Source: Sympetrum striolatum
Lineage: Eukaryota; Arthropoda; Insecta; Odonata; Libellulidae
Assembly (NCBI GenBank): GCA_947579665.1
Contig: OX388349.1
Span: forward strand, 42,727,854 to 42,791,853
Reading direction: 5' to 3'
Length of the DNA stretch: 64,000 nucleotides
Shown here: piece after piece, positions 47,641-59,392 of the stretch
Numbering within the stretch: position 1 is the stretch's first letter
Layout: every line of letters starts with the position of its first letter
Notes under the pieces: generated by a model
The model's input: only the letters and a program-made list of their open reading frames with translations
Database searches by the model: none
Told to the model about the DNA's origin: nothing
Translations under genes and position numbers: made by a program

Positions 47641-50600
47641 TTTGCTTCTAAAGAACTACAGAATAGCTAATGTCATTATTGTAACCGTTTAAACACCCTC
47701 AATAGGATCCGAAAAAAACTTTTCCGGTAGTGAATTTATTTTGTGTTCACAATTTGAGATGTCTTCCAAATCGCTACCCAAAATAAATTCACGTAATTAT
47801 AATTCAGAACTGATTTCTAAAATTCCGTTTTGAATTCCTCATTCTTTATTCAGTAATTTACATTTCCGAAATTTCGTGGTGTTGCATTTTTTCCTTATAT
47901 CTACTGGATAATCCAGTAAAAAATAAGTTTAATTCTAAAAGTCTTTGATTCCTGGGCATATATCTCAACTGTATTCAGCCATGAGGTCGGTTTAAACCGG
48001 AAAAATACCCACCATTAGCTAGAAAACGCTGTTGAGAGGGATTGAAACTCACCAGGCGATATTAAGAGTGAGTTATAGTTATACTCAATGTGCCAGAATG
48101 CCATGAGTGGGAAATTTCAACGTAAATGCAACATAAAGTCCCTTAGAATCATGCTTTCCATATCATTAAACAGAGACATACATGAATCCCACCATTCAGT
48201 ATCAGTCATACTTCAGTAACTTTTGCGTTATCACCGCTTTCAGCAAGACTGGGAAAAAGTAAGTGAAGGATACATTTCCCTCTAACCGTAAGACAAATGA
48301 CGCCCGGGTATCTCGGGAGAAATTTTCAATTAATCACCGTCCGTCAATGCTCCTCGCCGACATCAATGCTGGTCTCCTATGCGGACTCATGGTCAAAATG
48401 GAAAAATGGTCTTAGGAGCAAATTCCCCTAAAAATTCTTTTCTGCTCCCTGGCCTCCTCCTTCTAGTCCTTCCCAGGGGATTACGAAAGGAAGAAGAAGA
48501 TGAAGCCTTCAAGCCGTCACGTTTCGTGGAATTCGAGCGCTTAATCCTGAATTCAGGGCACAGCGACGAATGCTCCGTTTAGGAGGAAAAAGAGGAAACT
48601 GGTCGGGTTCTTGCGTTAGGACGCGAAGTTCGGAGATGCTTGGCTATTGCGACTAATTTGTACAATCGTCACGGTTTTAAAATTCTTCTGAAATCGGTTC
48701 CTAAAATTTAGAAACTCGAAAAGTGATATATCAATTGATTTGATAAGTGGGAGCGCACGTGGATATGTAAAAAAATTCACTTTTATTTCTGGTGATTATT
48801 TTTATTGATCGTGGGGAAGTCAAAGGCTTTGAAATTCAAAGGAGAAATGTTTCAGATGCATGTTAAAATTCTGGTTTTCTTACATTATTGCAGCCTTGAT
48901 CTATTTTTTATAAGGCAGACTCTTACAGACAATTTTGGGCTATCCATACTATGTCCATAGCTATGTCCAAAGGTAGCTTAATTTCCGTATAAATTGCACA
49001 GCGCGTTATGATCTTTGCATATGTATATATGTTTATAGATAAGTATATGTTTATACAGGTATGTTTCCGTACACTGAGTTACATCAAATTAATTTTTGCG
49101 CTTTAACATTGCGCTTCAAAAATTCTTCGAAAAGATGAAAATACGAGCATTTTGTATTCACATGTGAAAACTGTCATAATTAGAAAATTTTGCCTTTTGC
49201 CTATTTAATATTTAAACCAAGTCATATATTTTTATTCAAGCTATTGCAAAGTTTACTATACATTTAATTTGATATTTTTGCTTCTCATTATCACAATAAC
49301 ACAATTTCGTATTATTTTTACACAATTAAAATTTAATCTAGTAATAAATAGTTGAACGTCTCATCGGTTAATTTTTCGATTATTATTTATAGCCTTCGCT
49401 ACCATTTGCAATGCAAATAACTAAATAATTCAAAATAGTTATCTTCTTCACTAATATCGTCTCGCATAATTTAAAAAAACACTTACCTTACGCATCACGT
49501 CTAAAATTTCCTTTGGGAATATAATTTCCAAAGTCATTCCAGTAGCAGACAACGTCGATGCCCCTCATTGCAAACTTCAAGAATTAATTAAATTTTAATT
49601 ACTGAGAATCACGCATGCCAGGGAATTGACCGCAAAGATAACAAAATATTTACACGATATCTCCGGAAGACTTGTCACGAACTGAAGTAATGCAACGCAT
49701 CTGAGCAGGAAATATGTCATAGGCCCATTCTCTCATGAAAAAAATGTATATTTTGAGAGCGTATTCATCGATCAAATTGAGGAAGTTGCCTGAAGAGGTC
49801 ATTACAATTGCGTCACGATTATGCATCATATAAGAAATAGAGGAGGAGAGACTTTTTCAGTTTCTATGAATCTTTTCAGGCGTTTTTGTTCCGATGTTGA
49901 TGACCTGACTCGATATTTTTTTATATTACATGCCTAGATTTGAGAGATGCCGTGAATATACCAAATTAAATGAAAATATCCGTAGAAGTTGCCTAAAATT
50001 TTACGCCTCATGCTTCAACTGGTCTCCAAAGATACCCATTTGGTTAAAGATTTAAGCATATAAACCTATTTTATGTAAAAAATATTCTCAACAGGATAAT
50101 CTATCCCTCAATAGCATGGCTGTTATATCTGACCGAAGGAAATATGTTATCATTTTTATATGAGCTATTAATGAAATATTAACCGCTATAAGAATTGAAG
50201 TGTACCAAATAAATTACCAATTATTTAACTTACCTTTATTACGATTATTTACATCCAACATTGCTCATTTTTATATATCATAATTTTATAAGTCATGTTT
50301 TTTGTATATTGATCTTTTGCAACGTTAATCTGTTGATAGAAATAATACTTGCTAATTTAGTTATTCACAACCTTGAAATTATGATCAAAGATTGATTGAT
50401 TATAAAATATCGTGTATTGCAATATCATGAAAATGCGTATGATTTCTGTGTAATTTAATTCTCCAAAGGAAATTAAGCCTCCAACCGATAAAATAAACTT
50501 ACCATAAATTTGCTATGGGAAACTATTTTGCTTGGGAAAACTGCCTAGTCTATGGTCGAAACGGGGACGATTAAGATAATAAAAAGTTACAAATAAGCTG

Positions 50601-50830
50601 TCCAAAGAAGATATATAGCTATTTTTAAAGTTTGAAAGCCTTGCAATGTGAGGTTATCAGTTTTCAGACAACACATGCACCAAAACCGTTCTACTTTCCT
50701 TATAAGATAAATACTTACAGAACTGTTAATATTTTATATGATTTGCTTTTTTACTGTGTATTTTCGAGACTTTTATTTATATATCTATCTTTTTATTGAA
50801 TTTTTCCATGACTTCTCTTTACGTGGAATC
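47641..50830. other. AT-rich spacer with GC-richer island at 48240-48650
   Basis: The island holds one 67-codon frame without a motif. The rest is AT-rich with nothing recognised. Confidence 0.4.
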
Positions 50831-51372
50831 ATGTTTACACTCGCTGCCGCACTCCAATAGGCGGCTTGCAGAGTATGAAGACGTAGAAGAAATCTTTATG
50901 TCGTTTTCCCATCCCTTTTTAGTCTTGCCTCATTGATCCGCGTGTCCGGCATATGTATCTTCCTCGCAAAATAACGTACTGTTTTTACAAAAGGGGGACA
51001 GAGAGGGGTTCAGTGGAGTAAGAAAAGAGCAGGAAAGAGTGCATGCAAGTGAGGGTGTGGGAGAAAGGGAAATAGAGCTCTGATAATGTGCTAGCGGGGA
51101 CGTATGGGTCCCCCCACGAGTGGCGGCGACTCTACAAGTGTTCATGTTCCCGTGGCCGACCGTTGGCCCCATTGTCGACGGCCGTTATGAGATTTCCATA
51201 TGAAAAAGCTCGCCCTTATCGTTACTTGGAGGAGGATGGCCAGAGATGATCCGAATCGCGGGGACTTATATTAATCCCTACGTGTTTCTCTATGGTCCGT
51301 GTTTGATGGTCGCAGTTGTGACAACATAGTCGATGCAGAAGGAATTGGTTCTTTCCCTGTGAATTGCGTGCA

Positions 51373-51413
51373 GGAGTAGTTCTCGGGACTCCAAACGGGT
51401 AGCGTCTCTCCAT
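51373..51413 (-). repeat. Inverted 41-bp repeat, copy 1
   Basis: On the minus strand it begins ATGGAGAGACGCTACCCG and includes TTGGAGTCCCGAGAACTA. It matches 51874-51914 on the plus strand at 36 of 41 positions. Both copies open a frame encoding a similar peptide (MERRYPFGVPRT and MESLYPIGVPRT). Four of the five differences change the amino acid, so there is no sign of selection on protein. Confidence 0.8.
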
Positions 51414-51873
51414 GTCGCAATTGTTTGCTAAGGTGTGAGATACAGTACTATTTCAAAGTTAATTAATTCATCGTTTCTTAGGTGTCCGAAACCTTTTCAG
51501 GAACCATTGTAACTCTAAAAGAAACGTTTTTTAGAATATAATATCAGTGAATCAATTTTAATAATTAATTTCGAATGCGATGCATTCGAAACACGTTTTG
51601 AGTGCTCTCAAAAAGTGCGGTGTCCTGTTTTGCTTTTTCGGAAAATCGGGGAATGAGAAGAGGAGCGCCGACAAAAACGGCCATTGGAGATTTTAAACCT
51701 CTAATGTATTCCAGTATAAAACGCTGATGCGTTGCATGTTGCGGGGGGTAAGGATAATAAGGAACTCTGACAAGAGAGCTAATTTGCTTCCAAAAAGAGC
51801 GAACAATAAACGATTATGATTTTCTTAAGTACATTGAAAAGTTCGCCGAGTACGCGGCCGAAACGTCGAATAT

Positions 51874-51914
51874 ATGGAGAGCCTCTATCCGATTGGAGTC
51901 CCGAGAACTATTCC
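51874..51914 (+). repeat. Inverted 41-bp repeat, copy 2
   Basis: Partner of 51373-51413, with a spacer of 460 bp. Similarity falls away quickly beyond the 41 bp. The plus-strand 104-codon frame that starts here (51874-52188) lies in a CpG-rich patch and has no recognised domain. Confidence 0.8.
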
Positions 51915-52299
51915 AACGTATTCGATGCCTGTCTGTGATAGCTATGGTCCGCCGAGACTCGGATCTGTTGCTCGTTCGCAGTTACGTTTCGCTGAGTGGT
52001 TCGTAAGAGATTCGCTTTCCCGCAATTGCGTGCCTTGCGTGGGAACTCGGACAGATGGAGAATCGTTATACGCGAGATATTTGAAAACTTCCGCAGAAGC
52101 CGTTGGATTTCCAGAAGGGCTCCTCTCGTTAGGGAATCGCAGTTCGTTACTAATTTGCCGACTTCGGTCGGATATCCTGTCTTTGTGAGGTGCGCTGTCG
52201 GCGCGGAAAATTGAAAGATTAACGCCGTTAAGGTCGATGGTTCAACTCCCTTTCGTTTGAGATTTATGATTTCGAATCCGTGGCCAAACGATCGGGGGA

Positions 52300-53620
52300 T
52301 TTTGGCATTTAGTGAGCATCGCTAGAACTAATTTTCGGAGCACATGATTATTTTTTAAACTTCTCATTCATAAGGAAAGAAAACGAAATAAAAGTAAAAA
52401 CTTTTTTTTTAATTGGAAGAGTGATTTATCAATTAAAATACCCAGTAAGGTCTTCTTCTATAGCCTCCTACTTCGTCATTACTTCATTTAGATTAAACAT
52501 ACCAAAATTAAGTAATATGCATTTCAACGGCTCTTATATCGTTATCTACCCTCTCAATCCATTCCTTTTTATTGCTGTATCGTGAATAAGATTGTTGATG
52601 GCAAAGGTTATTGTAAATAGTGTAACGCCAACAAAGCATTAAAAAATGTTGAGACACCCAATACGCATTTCGCCTTCAATGAAAACATCTTCAGGAGTAG
52701 CTGATGATTAGATTCGTTCTTTATTCATTGTACCTTGTTACAATACATAATTGTTGCTGTCTGGACGCCCTCAGTGTAATCACTTCGACGAAGACGAATC
52801 CTACAATATTTTTCATAGATGCAATGACATTGAAAATTTCTCATTTGTTTTAAATTTACATTATTTCCATATTAAGGATGAGGTCACTGTTTTACATTGA
52901 AAAACGAATGCGTAATAGTACAATTTTTCTTTTTGCCAACCTATGAAATGAAATCACGATTATATAGGTTCTTTACTCAATTAGCGTTTCTACTTTTATA
53001 AAACCAATTTTTCCAATTTGGTTTTCGATAAGTTTTTCTGCAATTTCAGCATAATAACACAATAATGTTATGTTCTTCATAACCATTTAGTTTTACTATA
53101 GCTTCTTTGTTCATTATTCTTTTATAAAAAATGTTTTCCTGTTTTGTGTGAGTTTTTATGCAATTTCTATATTTTCTTAAATAAAAAGTTTACATTGCAC
53201 ATCACTATCAGTTATATGTTGCGGTCACTATGGTCATCTTGTTACTTTTATTTATTTCGTAGAAGTAACTTTACTGTATCCATTTTGTATCAAGAAATAA
53301 GAGGCAACTTGTAGATCTTTCAGAAACTTGGGACCTTTCAAAATTTTTCCACATTCAACTCTTCTGTAGATCCCTTTTTGTAGAAGATAACTACTGAATT
53401 ACAATCCAAAAAAGTTGAGTATTTAAAATTCCGTCCTGCAACGTATGCACATAATTTTAAATGCTCAATGCATTATGTAAGGGTACACGAGTACAGAACA
53501 TTACGAGAATTTGCCTGCTGATTCATCTGAAGAAGACGCACATCTCCTTCCAGCTCAGTACATTACAATCAACCCGCCGTTTTTGCAGGAGTAAATAAAG
53601 CGTAATCGAATCCATGTTCA
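52300..53620. other. AT-rich spacer around the 52.67 kb motif
   Basis: Nothing else recognised. Confidence 0.4.
52661..52695 (-). ncRNA. Hammerhead-ribozyme-like motif, best-preserved copy
   Basis: Minus strand, in order: C-CTGAAGA (52694-52688), one extra T, GTTTTC, a three-base loop ATT, GAAGGC, GAAA (52671-52668) and TGCGTA. The GTTTTC/GAAGGC segments can pair fully as helix II (six pairs, two G-U). The CUGANGA and GAAA boxes are both intact. Helix III would be the near-self-complementary AUGCGU, so activity would need pairing between two RNAs, as discussed for Penelope-like hammerheads with minimal helix III. The extra U between core and helix II departs from the textbook consensus. No retroelement coding sequence is adjacent. 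Confidence 0.5.
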
Positions 53621-53896
53621 TTAGTTTACCGTGTTTGCGATCCCTAATGGAGCGTGGATGAGCCCAATACCCGCCGACCATAAGGTAGCGATAGAAGCTC
53701 CCTCCAAGGATCCAGTCGAGTAACTAAGCCAAGTTGATCCCATCATGGTGCTTCGACCGCTAGCAAACAGAAACGAGCTTCCAATTAATACACCATCTCG
53801 CACCGCTGCACATGTTTCTTCTGGCAGACAATGAAACCGAATCGTATGTCTTCGCCATTCGCCAAATATGTCTCTTGAAATGAACACTGATGATCA
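53621..53896 (-). CDS. Unassigned protein-like frame in a GC-richer patch
   Basis: A minus-strand frame of about 90 codons without an ATG at its open end. It contains EETCAAVRDGVLIGSSFLF and ends in a small-residue and hydrophobic run (LWSAGIGLIHAPLGIANT) before a stop. A pyrimidine-rich 3' splice-like site (CTGGTCCCATAG) lies about 100 bp upstream on the same strand but leads into a stop in every frame. A shorter plus-strand frame overlaps. It could be a membrane-protein exon remnant, a pseudogene or chance; no family was recognised. Confidence 0.15.
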
Positions 53897-54359
53897 AGCC
53901 TCAATATACGAGTTGTTTGCCTTTAGAGGGGCTGAGATGCTTCCTATGGGACCAGAGGAGGAGACAAATGCAGTAAAATTAAGCTGTTTTGTAGCACCTT
54001 CCGTCCTCGTCAATTTCTTCGCCTGGTGGCTCGTAGCGGTAGCAAAGCATCGTTGTTACACACTTATAAATTGCAATTAATATCTATTATTAATTTAATA
54101 TTATTAATTTATTAAACATCCTTGTCCACTGTAAGTGACATCTGTTTTACGCAAAACAATGGAAGTTGTAACAGAGAAAAATTATGATAATTTTGATGTT
54201 TTTGTAGAAATATCGAAACTTCGATGCAAAAATTCTCACAGAAAATATTTTTCGATTTCGAAAAAAAATTGCATCTGTAATTTTCACATGGGTGGACCAC
54301 TTTTGCCGGGTATTACATTTCGATCGGAAAAAAAGTGGCAAAACGACCCACCCTAGTAT

Positions 54360-54740
54360 GGACTCCGCAAAGTGGTAGCGGGAGGTTTTGTGGATCGCGT
54401 CGAGTGAGGTAAAAAAAATCGGGTGTATTAAGAGAGGGAATGAGTGGTGGAAAGGGGTGGAGATACAGAAAACCACATCCGTTAACTTGGACCTACTGTT
54501 GCGTGGCTAAAGGGGCGAGGGGTGGGAATCGTGGGGGTGGAAGATGGGTCAGAGCAGAGGGTCGCATATGGCGGAGGCGGAATGGACTGGCCGAGAGATG
54601 GAGATTCGGAACATGCGGAGGAAATGGGAGATAAGAAGTGAGAAGAGGGAGTTGAGGTTGAGGAGCGTGGGAGAGAAATGGGAGGTGTTTGATGGCTGCC
54701 AAACGGTGCCGTACAAGCATGGTTGCATTTGGGCGAGAAG
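54360..54740 (+). other. Purine-rich (G/A) island
   Basis: The plus strand is dominated by GGGAGG and GGAGAT-type clusters, opening frames on both strands of low-complexity composition. Not called coding. Confidence 0.5.
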
Positions 54741-54965
54741 GACCGTTACCACTGACAATTCAAACATACACACAAAAGGCTTTATTAAGCGAAAAATTGA
54801 GGCTATGAAGTCCCGTCCCTCATCTAAGCAATGCAAAAAGAATATATAGAAGAATACAGATGTATGCAATATTGAAAATCAATAATAAGAAATATAAAAA
54901 GTTGTAGCAATACAAATATTAAAAGTACTAAAATTAAAAATACAAATATAAAATAGGTACAGATA

Positions 54966-55217
54966 GGAAAGAATCCAAGAAAGATTTGTACTTCTACCAC
55001 AAATTATATTTTTTACAAATAACAGTAACACGACCGGTTTCGACGATTGATAGCCTTGTGGTGATAGATCTGGTAGATTGATAGATCTGGTGAAGAAACT
55101 AAATTCAAAGATCTAAATTCAGAAGATGACGATCAATCGTCGAAACCGGTCGTGTTACCGTTATTTGTAAAAAATAAAATTTGTGGTAAAAGTACAAATC
55201 TTTCTTAGATTCTTTCC
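54966..55217. mobile_element. Foldback element with 86-bp arms carrying hammerhead-like sequence
   Basis: Left arm 54966-55051 and right arm 55132-55217 are reverse complements with a few differences. They run from GGAAAGAATC through ACACGACCGGTTTCGACGAT. The arms contain ACCGGTTTCGAC or its complement GTCGAAACCGGT, the second half of the Penelope-type hammerhead core. The loop of about 80 bp holds the first core box for the right-hand motif. Inferred to be an inverted pair of pseudo-LTR fragments of a Penelope-like or retrozyme-like element. No reverse-transcriptase or GIY-YIG sequence is present. Confidence 0.6.
55120..55151 (+). ncRNA. Hammerhead-ribozyme-like motif with one core change
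   Basis: In order: CAGAAGA (55120-55126; consensus CUGANGA, so U4 is A), an extra T, GACGAT, loop CA, ATCGTC (a perfect 6-bp helix II), GAA (55142-55144), self-complementary ACCGGT, then C, the expected cleavage-site base. One substitution in an invariant position should disable it. The complementary left arm (55032-55051) carries the GAAACCGGTC half on the minus strand without the first box. Confidence 0.5.
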
Positions 55218-57418
55218 ATTATGGATTAACACAACACCTCGCCTGATTCAAAGACGTGTATACGTACAGATATTTAAATGAAAAAATATCACATTTCATA
55301 AATTTGAGAATATGGTTATTAAAGATGCAAGCATTGCAAACCTTCATTACCTTGGTACGTGGCTTCGCTAAATAAAAGTAATAAACTGTTTCACAGATAT
55401 TTTTTATTTGGATTTTTTTAAGATTGACTAAAAGCGAAAGATTCTTTGAAAACAAGCATTGATATCCCCAAATATGCATACGAACCAGTTGAATAAATGG
55501 CTCCTATCCTAGCTCTCTTTGAGTATGAAAATATTTAATATGGTCCAGAAATCATGTATATCTTGCGAAGTCTATATAAATTTACTAAGTTCCGAAGATT
55601 ACACTCGGAGAAATTTCTCGGATAAATTACCTGTTGTTATTGTGGAATAAGTGATGGATGTAAATTTACTTGGAATGCCTTAAAATACCTCTGCTACTCT
55701 TGCATACTCACCTATCATGTACTTTGCGCAAATGATTTTACCAATTCATGTTACACCTATATATAAAGATATATTTACATTTTTTTACGACCTCATCTAT
55801 GTAGACATCGCTTGATTTAATTCTTAGTCATTATTTCAGGTTTCGCTAAACTTGGAAGGTATTTTACAACCAGAATCAACCTCACATCCAAACTTTAACA
55901 AGAAAATAATACGGTTTATTAGTAAAATAATCTAATAATAAAAAATATCTTCTAAATTTTATGCTAACGTATTCGACTCTTTTGGTCCTGTTGAGGATTC
56001 TTCTTTGAGGATTTAGAAGAAAATTGATACTATTATTTTATTTTAATTAAATGATTAATGCAATTCATCAACTAACTCCCTTATCAAAGCAGGACAAGAA
56101 TTTATTAAAGTACACAAAAATACAATTTCCCACAGATTCTTTCGACATCCAATGGTAATATCTACGAACCATGCCAAAATCCTATTGAGACTGGTAATAA
56201 TAACAAAAATGAAATAATAATAATGTACATAAAGATAATAGGAATAAAATTTAACGGTACATTAAAATCTCTAGAGGCAGAGAAATTTCCCGCCGAGTAA
56301 GAAAATTAATTCAGAATTTTAGATCTTGAAGGATCCACACAATAAAGGGTGCTGATCTCTAACCAGAAAAAAATATATTTCTTTCCAGAAATAAGAAATT
56401 TAGGTTTTATTGGGATTACTGGAGAGTGAAACCATATAATTTAATTTTAAAAACTAAATGTAGCCGCTATAGTTTTTGAATAATGAAATTAAAAACATTG
56501 CACCTCTTTGAAGAGAACAGTACAATGTACTCAGCACACCAAGATGATGATAAATCAAGTGATACATCTACTTTGCATTTTAGATAACTGTGTTTACATT
56601 ATTACAAAAAGTGTTTCTGAAAATATCAGATAGGTAACCCATATCAGGATTACGATTAATTAGGCATAGACATATTTACTTGAACTTGTGAACAGTGCTC
56701 AAACTTAAGGAAACAAAAATATGCATCTACCGCGCCTCTTGGAAGGTCATTCCTGAATTCGACACCCGAACTTTAGGAACCGCTCAACTAAATGAGCTGC
56801 AGACGATAGAGAATATTCTTCACTTGAAAATCGCTTCAAAGCTTAAAATGCACTAACCTCTCTGCATATTTCAACAAACCCCCTTCTCTAAATTTTTTTC
56901 GCCCAGACTTTATCTTACACTTCCCTTCCTGTTCTCGTATATTGCTCATCTCCTCAGTTTTGTGTTTATTTTCGCATTGTGCTCCGTCTGATGAGGTCGT
57001 GAAAGAGAAGGCAAACAAACATGCAGAAACGCCCATCGAGAGAAGAGCTGGACACAAGGGAGAAAAATAAATGGAGTTAAGGGCGTGAGAGGAAAGGGCG
57101 GAAACAGAATTCTAATGAGGGTCAGGAGAAGGAAGGAGACGAAAGAAAAATAGCACCGAAATGGAGAGATTTCTTTTAAAACGATCCGAATCGCTCACGG
57201 AACCAAGGATGAGTTTCAGCCTTACGCATCTCTAATAGAAAAAAACCCTTAGCATATCCGAATGTGAAATAAGCAAAGGAGTTGCGATGTAATGTAAAGT
57301 ATTCAGCCCGAAGGCAGGGTAGTTACTCACCCATTCGGGCATAAGCTACTAGGAGCTTGCAGAGAAAAATGATGTTTACTAGGCATGGTGAGGAGTGAGG
57401 TTGCTTTCCTCATATGTG
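55218..57418. other. AT-rich spacer; small GC-richer patch at 56850-57200
   Basis: A 73-codon minus-strand frame at 56836-57057 has no motif. Nothing else was recognised. Confidence 0.4.
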
Positions 57419-57470
57419 GATAAATCTATACCATGCATACATGTACGAGTATGCATGGTATAGATTTATC
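57419..57470. repeat. Perfect hairpin, 22-bp arms and 8-base loop
   Basis: GATAAATCTATACCATGCAT plus AC (57419-57440) is exactly reverse-complemented at 57449-57470, around ATGTACGA. The lack of any mismatch contrasts with the decayed repeats nearby and suggests recent origin or constraint. It could be a pre-miRNA-like stem, but no family seed was recognised and the stem is somewhat short for that. Confidence 0.9.
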
Positions 57471-58846
57471 TCGTACTCGTATATCAAAGTTATATAAATT
57501 AATGTGTTCTTCTTTTTGACTTCGATACCCAAATGGGAATTTTTAAATTTAAATGTATAAGATTATGTAGGTACTTCAACTATTCATATTTTGGTCTATA
57601 ATATTATATGGCCTATATAGGTCTATTTTTACGGATTTTATAAGGTGTGCTAATATGAGATTTGTTTAGGTAGATTGGTGTTACACACCTCCTGCCATAC
57701 GCCTTATTGCGGGTCGCTGAGTATTATTGTAAATGTGAATGTGCATTTAAGTACTTCAATTTATGCGTTATTCAAACTTCAATACTAGAAGTACTTACTC
57801 GAAAAAAGCAGTAGTGAAAAAGTAGCACTCGAAAATAAATTTAATTAATTACATCTGAAGCATGTGCATGAAGTCATTTATGAATTTGTGTGTACTGTAT
57901 ATCTGATATTCAGTATTTATTTTATATCGCAACAGGTTTACGGTCAGAGTTTTCCCTCTTGCCTTCATTTACAGAGAAATTAACAGAGGAACAATATTTT
58001 AATATGTTTTCAGATCTTCTGGTCGTTTTTGTGCTTCTTATATGTAAAACTCGTCGGAATTAAAACAGTTGGTATACTCAATACTGCAATGTTATTGAAT
58101 TGGAAGCTGCGATGACCATTAAGCATGGATAAAATCAAAGTCATCCCAATCCGTAACAGTTTTACAGCACAGTTTTATGCTTATTAGAATTTAAAAATCG
58201 TTAGCCAATCCGCAGACTTTATTGAATTTCGTTTTCCCTTGGTATTTTCCATGGTGCATGTCCTTACGTTCACTCCATACTTTTCCTTACCGAATATTAT
58301 TCAGACAAAATTGTATGTGAGTTCCGAAGTAATATCAAGGACTATTGATGAAATGGAAGAAAAAATGTTTGTACTCCAGCCTCCACTGAAGGAAGACCTC
58401 TATCATGTGAAATCCATATCATAAATCAGGATCTCATTCGGGTTTGCATCTCACGGTGCACCTGAAAGGATTGTATGGAAGTTCTTGCTTCAGTCGTTAC
58501 GGGATCTTCTTACGTCAAGTTAATCATAATGGGCATTTCCAGACCGTGGAATCCAAAATATTCTCCATTTCCTCGCTGCTCAAATATTTACCCTCCGAGA
58601 GCAAATAATCAAATTTCAAATGGAATTCATGCCTATCCCATCCCTCGGACATGACCATCAAAAATCTCGCACCGCCCCTCTCGAATTACACGGCTCAATC
58701 GAACATTGGAATGCATCCTCCATTTCAATCATAATTTCATCTATTTTTCCATTGCCGTCCCGATCCGGATTCAAATTCGAGATCTCCATCCCTTTACAAT
58801 AGGACCTTGCATATTAAGTTAAGCTTTCGTCCACACACAGGGGCGG
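57471..58846. other. Spacer, nothing firm
   Basis: Frames at 58239-58424 and 58620-58802 show no domain. The region turns GC-richer after about 58500. Confidence 0.4.
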
Positions 58847-58887
58847 AATGGGGAATCCAACGAGGGTGAAAGGAATGAAAGAGAAAT
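58847..58887 (+). repeat. 41-bp direct repeat, copy 1
   Basis: AATGGGGAATCCAACGAGGG and the following 21 bases match 60154-60194 at 35 of 41 positions. Both copies lie at the edge of GC-richer islands. Confidence 0.75.
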
Positions 58888-59151
58888 GTAGAAACCCCGA
58901 TTCTAAAGGGAACCCTCCTGCTATGAGAACGAAATAGACCGCCTCTTCCAAGAGGATTAGGAATCCTAGATGAGATATACGATGACAAAAACAGAAAGGG
59001 GTTTTTTTAGGGATCCATGGGGAGCGGAACTGCGTAGGATGGATTAAGTTTGATAGGGAGAAAGGCGGAAGAGGGAGAAAGTAAGAAAATTTAAGTAACT
59101 TAAATTGGAGTAGCCTTGATTTGGTGGAATTCCGTAATTGGGATCATATTG

Positions 59152-59377
59152 TTATAGCTACGCAAATTCCACAAAAACGTTTTGATTTCAATACCGGTTT
59201 CGAGCTTAGCCGATCATCTAAAGGTATATGAAGGATTTATAATTTAATATTTTATGGAAATATTGATATGATTTTTTTATTTATAATAATGATTCATTCT
59301 TGTACCTGAAGGTGAGCAGTTAATCTAGAAATCTGGTGTGCATTTAAGTGTTTTTGTGGAATTTACCTAGTTATTTC
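59152..59377. mobile_element. Foldback element with hammerhead-like core
   Basis: Left arm GTTATAGCTACGCAAATTCC and onward to about 59183 is reverse-complemented at about 59345-59377 (GTTTTTGTGGAATTT, then CTAGTTAT), with several mismatches. Inside the left arm the minus strand carries a degraded hammerhead-like sequence at 59192-59223. The architecture is like that of 54966-55217 but the sequence differs, pointing to a second subfamily. Confidence 0.5.
59192..59223 (-). ncRNA. Decayed hammerhead-like motif
   Basis: Minus strand: CTTTAGA where CUGANGA is expected (two changes), then T and GATCGGCTAAGCTC (poorly paired), then GAAA and the self-complementary ACCGGT followed by A. The second half is intact, the first half is not, so it should be inactive. 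Confidence 0.35.
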
Positions 59378-59392
59378 AATATGAACCCAAAA

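Larger units (their letters stand above)
50831..52300. other. Two GC/CpG-rich islands around an AT-rich gap
   Basis: Islands at about 50830-51420 and 51640-52300 flank an AT-richer stretch. The latter contains a TTCGAATGC/GCATTCGAA mini-hairpin near 51573-51593. Apart from the 41-bp inverted pair there is no recognised feature. Confidence 0.45.

Noticed and set aside
51857..51870. Another hammerhead core at CCGAAACGTC
   Set aside because: No CUGANGA box within a workable distance upstream; a bare CGAAAC match is expected by chance.
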